The notes beneath the pieces are model-generated. The model was not told the origin of the DNA, made no database searches, and was given only the letters and a program-made list of their open reading frames with translations. From RHKX01 sp963743875 (GTDB lineage: Bacteria; Actinomycetota; Thermoleophilia; Solirubrobacterales; 70-9), in contig CAVURM010000005.1 in assembly GCA_963743875.1 (NCBI GenBank), forward strand, positions 62,001-126,000: a stretch of 64,000 bases of DNA, written 5' to 3'. Positions 9,065-18,833 of this stretch are shown here, piece by piece. Every line of letters begins with the position of its first letter. Position 1 is the first letter of the stretch. Position numbers and translations under genes: made by a program.

Positions 9065-10967
9065 ATGAACCGCCTGCGTGCGCCGGTGCTCCGGCACCGC
9101 ATCTTCCAGCTGGCGGCGGACGCGGCACTCGCAGCCCTCGCCTACTACCTGGCCTTCGGGATCCGCTTCATCGACGAGCCGGGCGGTATCCCCGATCGCT
9201 ACATCGACATGCTGACCGGGTCGATCGTCTTCGTCGCGCTCGGCATGACCGTGATCTTCAGCCTGATGGGCCTGCACCAGAAGTGGTGGCGGTACTTCAA
9301 CCTCGGCGACATCTGGGCGGTGCTCCGTGCCTGCGCAGTCGCTTCGGCTCTGCTGATCGCGGTCTTCGTGATCGGCAAGCCGTTCGACGAGCCCGATGCC
9401 CCGCTCGGTCCTGATCTACGACTTCGTCTTCACCGTCGGGCTGCTCGTCACCGCCCGCAGCATCGCCCGCTTCTACTTCGTCGAGCGCCGGATGCGCAAG
9501 CACACCCGCCGCAAGGACGGCGACGTCCTCGTCGTCGGCGCCGGCTCCGGCGGGCAGATGGTCGTCCGTGAGCTGCGGCTCAACCCGGAGCTCGGCAAGC
9601 CGGTCGGCTTCATCGATGACGACGAGCGCAAGCTCGGGATGCGCCTGCTCGGCCTCAAGGTCCTCGGCGGCACCGACGACCTCGGCGCGATCCTCGAACG
9701 CGAGAAGCCCGCCGAGGTCGTGATCGCGATTCCCTCCGCCCCGGGTGCGGTTCGCGGCAAGGTCGTCTCGGAGTGTCGAGAGCGGGGGATCCGCGTGCGG
9801 ACCCTGCCGACTGTCTTCGAGCTGCTGCGCGGCGGCGTGCAGCTCACCCGCCAGCTTCGCGAGGTCCAGGTCGAGGACGTGCTCGGCCGCGAACCGGTCG
9901 TGATCGAGCTCGATCGGGTCGGCGTCTACCTGAAGGACAAGATCGTCGTCGTGACCGGAGCGGGAGGCTCGATCGGCTCCGAGCTCTGCCGGCAGATCGC
10001 CCGGGTCGGTCCGCGGCTGTTGGTTCTCGTCGACCAGGCCGAGGACAACCTGTTCCTGATCGATCGCGAGCTGACGTCGGAGTGGCATTTCTCCAAGGTC
10101 GAGGCCGTGCTCGCCGACTGCAAGGACGGCGAGCGGATGCTCGATGTGATGCAGCGCTTCCATCCCGACGTCGTCTTCCATGCAGCCGCCTACAAGCATG
10201 TGCCGCTGATGGAGGCCAACCCGCTGGAGGCCGTTCGGAACAATGCGATGGCCACCCGCGTCGTCGCCGAGACCGCCGCGGTGTCGGGGGCCGAGCGCTT
10301 CGTGCTGATCTCGACCGACAAGGCGGTCAACGCCCGCACTGTGATGGGTGCCTCGAAGGCGATGGCCGAGTCGGTCGTCCAGAGTGCCGCCTCCCGACAT
10401 CCCGGAACGCGGTTCGTCTGCGTTCGCTTCGGCAACGTGCTCGGTTCCTCGGGGAGCGTCGTGCCGATCTTCCGCGGCCAGATCGAGCGTGGCGGGCCGG
10501 TCACCGTGACCCACCCGGAGATGACCAGATACTTCATGACCATCCCGGAGGCCGTACAGCTCGTGATCCGGGCCGCCGACCTCGGCGAGGAGACCGGGTC
10601 GGGGGACGTGTTCGTCCTGGAGATGGGCGAGCCGGTGAAGATCGTCGATCTGGCTCGCAACATGATTCGGCTCGCCGGCTACGAACCCGACACCGATATC
10701 GCGATCGAGTTCACCGGCCCGAGGCCGGGCGAGCAGCTCCACGAGCAGCTCTTCGCCGACGGTGAGCATTCGGAGCCGACGGGTGCTCCGAGGATCGTCC
10801 GGGCGGTCCGCGAGCAGCCGCTTGAGCCGCTCCGGATCGAGGAAACGCTCGAGGAGCTGAAGCGGCTGATCGCCACCGTCGACGAGACCGACCTCGCAAG
10901 CAGGGTCGTCGGCCTGATCGGCGAGGGCCTCGCCCCGGGGGGCGGTTCCAAGGCTCTATCCCAGTAA
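9065..10967 (+). CDS. Nucleotide-sugar 4,6-dehydratase, FlaA1/CapD/WbpM type (one frameshift)
   Basis: A membrane-anchored polysaccharide-biosynthesis enzyme of about 633 residues. It starts with hydrophobic segments, then a first Rossmann-like domain (VLVVGAGSGGQMVVREL), then the catalytic SDR domain with GAGGSIGSELCRQI, AAYKHVPLMEANP, STDKAVNARTVMGASK and FVLEMGEPVKI. The Met in place of the SDR Tyr (MGASK) is normal for this family. It likely converts UDP-GlcNAc to a 4-keto-6-deoxy sugar for the glycans made downstream. The frame shifts once near 9396-9405 in a CCCC run; both halves fit the family. Confidence 0.88.
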
Positions 10968-10990
10968 GAACGTAAGATCACGCGCTGAGG

Positions 10991-11767
10991 ATGGACCTTC
11001 TGAAGGAGATCGGTGCGATTCTCGGCTTCGTCGCCTTCGCGGGCCTGGCCGTGCTCGTCTTCATGACGTTTCAGCAGGCACGCCATCTGCGCCGCCTACG
11101 GGACTGGGCCGGGCGCTCTCCTGAGCGTGCCGAGGCGGAGGCCGATCGCGCTGCCGCTGAGGCTGGGGAGGCCACGATGCCCGCCATCGGCTCCGAAGGC
11201 GACAATGGTGCCGATGTCGAGGCGGCTGACAAGGGCCCGGGGAGAATGCACCGGCTTCGCGGCGAGATCGCCTTCCGCTACGAGGAGCTCGATCGCCGCC
11301 TCCCGGTCAGTCCGGTGGTGCTGTTCGGCGGCCTGCTCGCGCTCGTCGTGGCCGCCGCGATACTGACCGGCGGCTTCGGGCTGCTTGGGTCATCCGACGA
11401 GGGCACGTCGGGCTCGACAGCGACGAAGCCCGCGGAGGAGCCCGACAAGGTCGAGGTCGCGGTCCTCAACGGCACCGCACCCGCCGAGGGAGAGGTCGGG
11501 GTTCCGGGCACGGCGAACGCGGCGAGCGAGTTCGTCAAGGACGCCGGCTTCGAGGTCGGCGAGGTCGGCGACGCCGGCCCGTTCCCGGCGACCACCATCA
11601 TGTTCGAGGACGGCTTCAAGTCCGACGCCGCCGATCTCGCCGCCGATCTCGAGGGCGACCTCGGGCCGATCGAGACGGTGGCGATCACTCCCGAAATCCA
11701 GGCCCTCGCGAAGGGTGCCGATCTGGTGCTCGTCGTCGGGGCCGACGATCAGGGGATCGCTGGGTGA
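10991..11767 (+). CDS. Membrane protein with LytR C-terminal domain (first of a pair)
   Basis: A 258-residue protein with an N-terminal membrane segment (about 7-27), a charged spacer, a second membrane segment (about 104-125) and an outer LytR_C domain from VEVAVLNGTAPAEGEVGVPG to the end, containing ADLVLVVGAD. LytR_C often accompanies LCP ligases that attach glycopolymers to peptidoglycan, but the LCP catalytic domain is absent here. It sits between sugar-modifying and polymer-export genes, which suggests envelope glycan work. The exact role is unknown. Confidence 0.75.
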   Translation: MDLLKEIGAILGFVAFAGLAVLVFMTFQQARHLRRLRDWAGRSPERAEAEADRAAAEAGEATMPAIGSEGDNGADVEAADKGPGRMHRLRGEIAFRYEELDRRLPVSPVVLFGGLLALVVAAAILTGGFGLLGSSDEGTSGSTATKPAEEPDKVEVAVLNGTAPAEGEVGVPGTANAASEFVKDAGFEVGEVGDAGPFPATTIMFEDGFKSDAADLAADLEGDLGPIETVAITPEIQALAKGADLVLVVGADDQGIAG

Positions 11768-11788
11768 GCGCCTCCGTCATATCCCCCG

Positions 11789-12590
11789 ATGCTCTCTGAT
11801 CTGACGATTCCGCTCGCGGCCGAATCCCTGGTCGCCAAGGACCTGCTCGAGCCGCTCGGCGGCGCTGCCGCGCTGCTGGCTATGGTGGGGATGCTCCTCC
11901 TCCTGCCGCTGTTCATCAGCCAGCGCCGCGAGATCGGCCGACTGGTCGAGTGGATGAACCGGGACCCGGAGGCGGGCACCCGCGAGTTCACGGCGATCGC
12001 CGCGGCCGGCCCCGTCCCCGGGATGGCCCGTCCGGGCGGCCCGTCGCCCGCAGCCGAGCGGGTCACCTCCGAGCGCCCGGCGCTGGAGCGGATCGGGACT
12101 TCAGAGCAGCAGGCGCTGGCGCTGGAGCGGGCGCCGCGGTGGCGCCGGATGATCGTGCGGGGGCCGCGGCACCCGCTCGTCATCGCGCTGGTCGCCGTCG
12201 CCGTCGCCGCGGGAATCTTCTTCGCCGTCGCCCATTTCCTGCGAGCGGGCGACGAGGGGGGCCGGGGTGCTCCGGTCGATGCGAGCACGGTCAGCGTGGT
12301 CGTTCTCAACGCCTCGACCTCCTCCGGGCTGGCGGGCGATCTCTCCGATCAGCTGACCGCCGGGCACGTTCGACGTCGCCGGTACCAGCGTGGCGAACGA
12401 CGGCACCGATAAGAGCGTCGTCAAGTACGCGAGCCCCGCCAATCGCCGGGAGGCGAAGGCGGTCGCCAAGGCGCTGGGAATCTCCATCGTCGAGCCGTTC
12501 GACGCCGAGGCCGAGGCCGCTGCGAACGGCGCGGATGTCGTCGTGGTCGCCGGGGACGACGTCGCCAAGGCATCGGGCGGCCAAGGCTGA
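11789..12590 (+). CDS. Membrane protein with LytR C-terminal domain (second, one frameshift)
   Basis: Same plan as its upstream neighbour: a membrane segment near 24-45, a long proline- and glycine-rich spacer, a second membrane segment (HPLVIALVAVAVAAGIFF), then VSVVVLNASTSSGLAGDLSDQL. After about 12366 the domain continues in another frame as TFDVAGTSVANDGTD and ends NGADVVVVAGDD. One extra G in a GGG run explains the break. The two genes probably arose by duplication. A role in anchoring envelope polymers is inferred from the domain and context. Confidence 0.7.
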
Positions 12591-12613
12591 CCGGGGCCAG
12601 CCCGGGCCGGGGC

Positions 12614-13046
12614 TTGCGTGGCGCGAACCTCGGCGCCGTCCTGTTCGCCGTCCTGGTGCTGCTCTCGATCGGGGCCTTCGCGGTCGAGCGCGCCGCCCGC
12701 TCCTCCGACGACCTCGTCAACACGGTGGTGCTCTCGCCGCAGTTGCCCGTCGACGGCGCCCGGGTCGAGTTCACGCTCGCAGAGCCCGACAACGATGTGG
12801 ACGTTCTGGTCATCGATGGCAATGAGGGGAGCGACGGTGCCACCGTCCGAGTCCTGGCCAGCGGCGAGGATCTGACCGCGGGAAGGCACGTCTACGAGTG
12901 GGACGGCTGAGACGATGAGGGGATCAGGGCGCCATCCGGGCCTCTACGCCCTCGAGGTCGTCCTCGGCGAGCAGGATCGCGACATCAAGCCACCCGGACG
13001 CATCGAGGTACCCGCAGATGCCGAGCAGCCGACGTTCGGCGGCTGA
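12614..13046 (+). CDS. FlgD-Ig-like membrane-anchored protein (nonsense codon plus frameshift)
   Basis: A TTG-started protein with a membrane anchor (about 6-25) followed by a beta-rich domain: VVLSPQLPVDGARVEFTLAE, then GRHVYEWDG. At 12908 a TGA interrupts the frame, but the sequence continues DDEGIRAPSG and, one base out of frame, LYALEVVLGEQDRDIKPPGR. Together these match an FlgD Ig-like repeat, in which an Arg is expected where TGA stands (CGA to TGA). The combined gene ends at a TGA overlapping the next ATG. Either it is a recent pseudogene or the read has two errors. Confidence 0.55.
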
Positions 13047-14531
13047 TGGACTCGCCGCTCCTCTGGCTCGGCACGCTCGCCTGTGCTTCGACCGCGGCGC
13101 TCGGGACTGCTGCCGCTGTCGCGGCGAACGCGTCTGAGTGGCCTGACGATCGCGCTCCTGCTCGCCCCGGTCCTGCTCCTCGTCGACAACTGGGACACCG
13201 ACCGGATCGCCGACCTCCGGGACCGGCCGTCGCTCGTGCTGGCCGCCGTCGTGCTCGGGGCGATCTGCCTGGTCGTCCTCGCGCTGGTCTTCCGCCGCCG
13301 ACCCGTGTTGGTGGCTCCGGCACTGATCGCGGTGATGCCCTTCCGGATCCCGATCGACCTCGGCGGGGACGAGTTGAAGATCCTCCTGCCGCTCTACGCG
13401 GTCATTGCCGGCGGCCTGCTGGCTGCGATCCTGAGCGCCTGGCGTGACCGGCCGGAGCAGGCGCCCCCTTCGGGCGACCGCGGCTGGCTCGCCTACATCG
13501 GACCGGCGCTGGCCGGCGTCGTCGTCCTCTACGCGCTGCAGGCCGCCTACGCGGACGATCTCACGCCCGCCCTCCAGAACGTCTGCTTCTTCCTCGCCCC
13601 GTTCTCGGCCCTCTACTTCCTGATCGAGCGGACCGAGTGGACCGCCTCCGCGCTGCGGGTGATCGTTCTCGTGTTGGTCGCCGAGGGGCTCCTGTTCGTC
13701 CTGGTCGGCGGCTATCAGTACGTCACCGGCGAGCTGTTCTGGAACGACAAGGTGATCTCGGGCAACGAGGCGCACACCTACTTCCGCGTCAACTCCCTGT
13801 TCTGGGATCCGAACATCCTGGGCCGGTACCTGGTGGTGACGATGGTCGTGATGGCCGCGGTGATCGCCTACGGGCGCGAGCGACGGCAGATGTTCGCCGC
13901 CGCCGCCGTCTTCGTCGCCCTGCTCGCCCTGCTGGTCTTCAGCTTCTCCCAGACCAGCACGATCTCCCTGTTCGCCGGGCTGATGGTGCTGATCGCGGCG
14001 CGCTGGGGCTTCGCCTACGGGGTGGGCGCATCGGTGGCAACGATGGTGGCGTTGGCCGCCGCGGTCGTCCTGGTGGCCGGCGGGGGCCTGAGCAGCGAGA
14101 CCTCGAGCGGCCGGGCCGGGCTGATCGACGGGGGGGTCGAGATCGCGGCCGATCATCCCCTGCTCGGCACCGGCTCGGGCGGCTTCGCGCCCGAGTTCAC
14201 CGAGCGCTACTACGAGGGTGAGGGCTTCGCGGCCGAGAGTCACACGGAGCCGGTCACCGTGGCCGCCGAGCAGGGCGTGATCGGTGTCGCCGCCTATCTG
14301 GCACTCCTCGTCGTGACCTTCGGCGCCCTGATCTCGGCCACCGGGTTCTCGCTCCGTGACCGCGCCCGCGGTATGCCCCTGGCTGCCACGCTGTTGGCGA
14401 TCTACTTCCTGATGTTCGTGCACAGCATCGGCTACGCGGCCTTCTTCGTCGACCCGATCACCTGGGTCGTGCTCGCTCTCGCGGCGGCCGCCCTGGTCAG
14501 GGCACCGTCGGCTCCACGACAGACGGCCTGA
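13046..14531 (+). CDS. O-antigen ligase/polymerase-like membrane protein (probable frameshift near N-terminus)
   Basis: A protein of about 494 residues with roughly a dozen hydrophobic segments and a Wzy_C-type region: QTSTISLFAGLMVLIAARWG, GTGSGGFAPEF, and the outer loop with SHTEPVTVAAEQGVIG typical of O-antigen ligase/polymerases. An ATG at 13046 overlaps the previous stop (TGATG) and reads LLWLGTLACASTAALG, then must shift near 13135 to join LTIALLLAPVLLLVDNW. A GTG at 13083 is an unshifted alternative. It probably polymerises or ligates the exopolysaccharide made by the surrounding genes. Confidence 0.8.
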
Positions 14532-14548
14532 TCGGAGGGGAGGGGAGG

Positions 14549-16105
14549 ATGTTCGACTACCTCCGCCGCCTCGCCACCACGGGCGTGGCCTACACGGCGG
14601 CGAGCGTCGCCTCGAAGGTGCTCGCGGTACTGCTGCTGCCGCTCTACACGAGCTACCTGACCCCCGCCGACTACGGCCAGGCAGAGCTCCTCTTCTCGAC
14701 CGTGGTTGCGGCCAGCATCATCATCCGCCTCGGCCTGATTGAGGCGCTCCTGCGCTTCTACTACCTGCCCGGCGAGCGCGGGGAGAAGGTGATCGCAACC
14801 GGTTTCGCGGCCCTGTTCTGGACGGCGACGATCGGATCCCTGATCGCGTTGCCGTTCGCCGAGCAGATCGGCGAGCTGATCAGCGGTGATCCGTTGCCCG
14901 CCGGCCTCGTCCGAATCGCGATCGGCGGCCTCTGGGTCCTGACCCTCTACGAGTACATGGTCACCCTCTTCCGCGTCGACGAGCGCGCGAGGGCCTACTT
15001 CGCGTTCACGATCGGCAACGTCCTCCTTGCGATCCCGCTGACGATCCTCCTGGTCGTCGGTTTCGACGAGGGGGCCGAGGGGCTGTTGCTCGGCAGCTAT
15101 CTGGCGGGCCTGCCGTTCCTGCTCCAGCGGATCTACGCCGAGCGCAGCCGGCTCTCGCTCCGCCCCGACCGGGAGCTGCTGCGGCGGATGTTCCGCTTCG
15201 GCCTGCCCACGATGCCGGCGGAGATGTCGATCTACTCGCTCGCATTCATCGATCGGATCATCATCTCCCACTCGCTCGGCGCCACCCAGCTCGGGCTCTA
15301 CGGGCTGGCGTTCAAGTTCAGCCAGGCGATCCAGGTGGTCGTCCGCGGCTTTCAGCTCGCTTGGCCGCCGCTCGCCTATTCGATCCGCGACGACGACGAG
15401 GCCCGCCGCACCTACGCGGTCGTCGTCACCGCGTTCACGGCGCTCTGCGGATTCATCGTCGTCGGCATGTGGCTGGAGGCCCGCTGGATCGTCCGCCTGC
15501 TAGCCGCCCCCGACTTCTTCGACAGCTACGAGGCGATCGGCCCACTCGCCCTCGGCGCCGCCCTCTACGGCGTCTACCTGGCGCTGGTCGTGATCCTCGG
15601 CCGCACCGGCAAGACCCAATACAACTTCCCGGTCACGATCGTGGCGACCATCGCCAACGTGATCCTCAACCTGATCCTCGTCCCCGCCTGGGGGATCGTC
15701 GGGGCCGGGGTCGCGCTGATCGTCTCCTATCTGATCGTGATCGTCCTGATCTACGCGGTCAGCCGCCGAATCTTCCCGATCCCGTGGCAATGGGGCCGGC
15801 TGGCAGTCGTGGTCGGGACGGCCATCGTCCTCGTCGCGGGTGGAGACCTGCTGCTGCCCACCGAGGGCGCTGTCGGATTCATCTCCAGGCTGGCGCTGTT
15901 CGCGCTCTACCCCGTCCTGCTCTGGTTCGGCGGCGCCATCAACGCCGGCGAGCGGGCCCAGGTCCGCGTCCTGATCAGCGAGGGCAACCTCCGCGAGCGG
16001 TGGGCGCAGATGCGGGCCGAGGAGCCGGACCAGAGCGACGAGGACGCCCGTGCGGCAGAGCTCTACGAGCAGGAGATCCGCGACCGTGATCGGGGCGGTT
16101 TCTGA
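14549..16105 (+). CDS. Wzx-type polysaccharide flippase (MOP superfamily)
   Basis: A 518-residue protein with about 12-14 predicted membrane helices. It begins with the family opening GVAYTAASVASKVLAVLLLP and LTPADYGQAEL, continues with FGLPTMPAEMS mid-protein, and ends in a charged cytoplasmic tail. It would move lipid-linked sugar repeats across the membrane. A good ribosome site (GGAGGGGAGG) lies just before the ATG, and it follows the ligase-like gene by 17 bases. Confidence 0.88.
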   Translation: MFDYLRRLATTGVAYTAASVASKVLAVLLLPLYTSYLTPADYGQAELLFSTVVAASIIIRLGLIEALLRFYYLPGERGEKVIATGFAALFWTATIGSLIALPFAEQIGELISGDPLPAGLVRIAIGGLWVLTLYEYMVTLFRVDERARAYFAFTIGNVLLAIPLTILLVVGFDEGAEGLLLGSYLAGLPFLLQRIYAERSRLSLRPDRELLRRMFRFGLPTMPAEMSIYSLAFIDRIIISHSLGATQLGLYGLAFKFSQAIQVVVRGFQLAWPPLAYSIRDDDEARRTYAVVVTAFTALCGFIVVGMWLEARWIVRLLAAPDFFDSYEAIGPLALGAALYGVYLALVVILGRTGKTQYNFPVTIVATIANVILNLILVPAWGIVGAGVALIVSYLIVIVLIYAVSRRIFPIPWQWGRLAVVVGTAIVLVAGGDLLLPTEGAVGFISRLALFALYPVLLWFGGAINAGERAQVRVLISEGNLRERWAQMRAEEPDQSDEDARAAELYEQEIRDRDRGGF

Positions 16106-16186
16106 TGCCCTGGGCAGGTGAGCCCGTCTCGGTCGTTGTCAGGATCTTCACGAGGAATGCGCCGCCGCCGCGTACCTTCGGAGGTG

Positions 16187-16539
16187 ATGAGGACGACCTT
16201 CAAGCTCGGGCTCCTGGGATGGGTCTTGCTCGGGCACTCTGGCTAGCCGCTGCGGAAGCTGGAAACTCCGCCAGCCGCACAGGTCCCATACCGCCGCCCT
16301 CGCCACCCCCGACTCCGCGGATCACCGTGATCGAACGATGCGTTCCCCCTTCATCGGTTGCAGTTGCAAGTCGCATCACCGTCATCGGGCGTCGGTTTCC
16401 CGCGGGCGCGCGAGTGGGCTTGGGCACCCGCGGCGGCTTTCCCGCGAGCGTGCGTGCTGATGACCGGGGAGAATTCGAGAGCGCTCGCCTGAAGGCGCGT
16501 TTAACCCGATCCCGCGCCGTTACCAGCCGCGGATCGTGA
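16187..16539 (+). CDS. Possible small secreted protein, frameshifted (weak)
   Basis: After a GGAGG site an ATG opens MRTTFKLGLLGWVLLGHSG, which looks like a signal peptide. In the next frame the sequence continues with a proline-rich linker and RITVIGRRFPAGARVGLGTR, then SVRADDRGEFESARLKA, which resembles the short beta-sandwich repeats of actinobacterial surface proteins. The two parts join only if one base is missing near 16245. Coding is plausible but not certain. The rest of the gap (16540-16640) shows nothing. Confidence 0.3.
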
Positions 16540-16640
16540 CTGCCCAGACCCTCGATGACGACGCACCTCTCTCCGCCTCCGCCGCCTACCTGCTGGCTAA
16601 GCGCCCCGTCTGCGGACTGCTACGCCCCTCGCGGTCGAGA

Positions 16641-16675
16641 TGACAGAAACCGGCTGTGGGAGCCGGTTTCTGTCA
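16641..16675. terminator. Strong hairpin between convergent genes
   Basis: A perfect 15-bp stem (arms TGACAGAAACCGGCT and AGCCGGTTTCTGTCA) with a 5-nt loop, just before the stop of the minus-strand glycosyltransferase and after the plus-strand block. It suits a bidirectional terminator. The core CAGAAACCG...CGGTTTCTG recurs in the hairpin at 27128-27162. Confidence 0.65.
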
Positions 16676-16687
16676 GTTGATGCCGGG

Positions 16688-17653
16688 TCAGGGTGAGAGC
16701 TCGTCTGGGGTGGCCTCCGAGCCAACTTCGCCCTCGGCCAGTTCGCGGATACCCTCGCCGGTCGGGCTCCAGGCCTTGCTCGCGTGGAGGAGGTACCACT
16801 GCGGGTCGTGGTCGGGGAGGACCAGGGCGGCCAGGGCTCGGGGGAGGTAGGAGAAGGCCGTCAGGGCGCGGACGACCGCCGCGGCGAGCGGGCCGTGGTG
16901 CTTGCGCATGTAGAGGTCGCGGTTGCGGTGGAACTCGACGATCCGGCGGCTCCCCGCCCCCCGGTCATTGGAGAGTTGCTCGTGGTGGATCGCCCGAGCC
17001 GAAGGGACGTAGAGCGTGTGCATGCCGGCGTCGCCGAGGCGCTTGCAGAGGTCGGTCTCGTCGGAGTAGACGAAGAAGTCCGGGTCGAGCCAGTCGACCG
17101 CCGCCGCGGCGCTCCGCCTGACCAGCAGCGCCGCCGACTGGGCCCAGCCGACCCGCCGGGTTCGATCCCCGCCGCTCTGAGTGACCAGCCAACGGTGCAG
17201 AAACAACGCCTGGGCGAGGGCGGTCCCAACTCCCGGCAGCCGCCACGCGCAGGGCTGGGGAACGCCCGCGGGGTCGAGCAACTGAGCACCCGCCGCCCCG
17301 GCCTCGGGGTCGGCGCGGAGCGCGTCGAGCAGCGCCTCGACCGCTCCCGGAAGCAGTTCGGAGTCCTCATTCAGCAGCAGGCAGTACTCACCTTTGGCCG
17401 TCTGCATCAGCAGCGTGTCGTTGGCCGCCTTGCCCTGGCGACGCTCGGTGACGATCAGTCGCAGGTGGTCGCCGATGTCGCGCTCCCGCTGCGCGATCTG
17501 GGCGACGAGGTCGACCGATCCGTCGTCGGAGTGGTTGTCGAGGACGAGGATCTCGTGCTCGACTCCGACCGGATGATTGGCGGCGATCGCACGCAGGCAG
17601 TTGCCAAGGTGCTCGCGCCCGTTGGTGTTGACGACGCAGTAGGAGAGCTCCAT
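16688..17653 (-). CDS. Glycosyltransferase family 2
   Basis: A 321-residue GT-A fold enzyme like those that add rhamnose or related sugars to cell-surface glycans. It opens LSYCVVNTNGREHL, has LNEDSELLPGAVE (DxD-like metal motif), WAQSAALLVRRSA and DPDFFVYSDETDLCKRLGDA, the usual acceptor-side motif. The ATG at 17653 is preferred over a longer frame because the GT2 fold begins there. It faces away from the GT1 gene, whose start is 17 bases off, so a divergent promoter is likely. Confidence 0.87.
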   Translation of the reverse strand: MELSYCVVNTNGREHLGNCLRAIAANHPVGVEHEILVLDNHSDDGSVDLVAQIAQRERDIGDHLRLIVTERRQGKAANDTLLMQTAKGEYCLLLNEDSELLPGAVEALLDALRADPEAGAAGAQLLDPAGVPQPCAWRLPGVGTALAQALFLHRWLVTQSGGDRTRRVGWAQSAALLVRRSAAAAVDWLDPDFFVYSDETDLCKRLGDAGMHTLYVPSARAIHHEQLSNDRGAGSRRIVEFHRNRDLYMRKHHGPLAAAVVRALTAFSYLPRALAALVLPDHDPQWYLLHASKAWSPTGEGIRELAEGEVGSEATPDELSP

Positions 17654-17670
17654 CGGGACAATCGTCGCCC

Positions 17671-18823
17671 ATGACGGCGCTTCGGGTCTCCCTCGTCGAT
17701 CCCTCGGCATTCACGCCCCCATACGACCGCTCCCTCGCGGCGGCGCTTGTGCGGGCCGGTGCCGAGGTCGAACTGCTCACGAGTCGCTTCCTCTACGGCC
17801 CCGTCCCCGAGGCTGAGGGCTACCGGGTCGAAGAGTGCTTCTACGGCCGCAGCGCCGAGGTCGGGATCGGGAGCCGCAGGCGTCTCCCGCTCAAGGCCCT
17901 CGAGCACGTTCCCGGCATGCTGGCCGCCCGCCGGCACCTCGCGGACGCCGACGTCGAGCACTGGCAATGGACGACCCTGCCGCAGCTCGACCGGCTGCTG
18001 ATCGGTCCCCGCCGGCCCGGCCGGCCGCGCGTGATCACCCTGCACTACCCGCTGCCGGCGCCGGGCGAAACGCGAAAGCTCGCGGCGCAACGCCGCTACC
18101 TCGACGCCTTCGACGCGGTCGTCGCCCACACCGAGGGTGCGGCGGCCCGCCTGTGCGAGGAGGTCGGGCTCGATCCGGCCAAGGTCGAGGTGATCCCGCA
18201 CGGGCCCTTCGACTACCTGACCCGCCTACCCGTGGAGGCCCCCCTGCCGGCCGAGTTCGCCGCGGCCGAGGGACCGGTGATCCTCTTCTTCGGCCTGCTT
18301 CGCCCCTACAAGGGGATCGACACGTTGCTGGAGGCGTTCGCCTCCGTCCAGGGGGCTGAGCTCTGGATCGCCGGGATGCCCCGGATGCCGCTCGAACCGC
18401 TGCGGGCTCTCGCCGACCGCGCTCCCGGCCGCGTGCGGATCCTGCCCCGCTTCGTCGCCGACCCGGAGATCCCGGCGCTGATCCGGCGGGCGGACGTCCT
18501 CGCCCTTCCCTACCGCGAGATCGAGCAGTCGGGCGTGCTCTACACCGGCCTCGCCTTCGGCAAGCCGATGGTGCTCGGCGACGTCGGCGGGTTCGCCGAG
18601 TTCGGCCGCAGCCACGACGCCGCCCGGCTGGTCCCGCCGGGTGACGCCGGCGCGCTGGCGGCGGTTCTGAACGAGCTGGTCGCCGATCCAGCCGAGCGAG
18701 AGAAGCTCGCCGCCTCCACCCGGGCTGCGGTGGCGGAGGGCCTACGGCTGGGACGCGATCGCCGCAAGCACTCTCGCGCTCTACGAGCGCCTCGGCGCGG
18801 AGCCCGGCCTCGGCAGCCGATAA
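17671..18823 (+). CDS. Glycosyltransferase family 1/4 (frameshift near the end)
   Basis: A GT-B enzyme of about 384 residues. The C-terminal nucleotide-sugar domain shows VILFFGLLRPYKGIDTLLEAF, ADVLALPYREIEQSGVL and AFGKPMVLGDVGGFAE, where the Glu-x7-Glu type motif binds the donor. Near 18735 the frame shifts; the true end reads YGWDAIAASTLALYERLGAE, the normal last helix of the family, and stops at 18823. It probably extends the envelope glycan. Confidence 0.85.
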
Positions 18824-18833
18824 TCGATCCGGC

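Noticed and set aside
16105..16539. A complete gene in the single frame starting at 16105
   Set aside because: Its first 80 residues are low-complexity and lack an RBS; only the part from about 16250 looks protein-like, so it is listed as a weak frameshifted gene.
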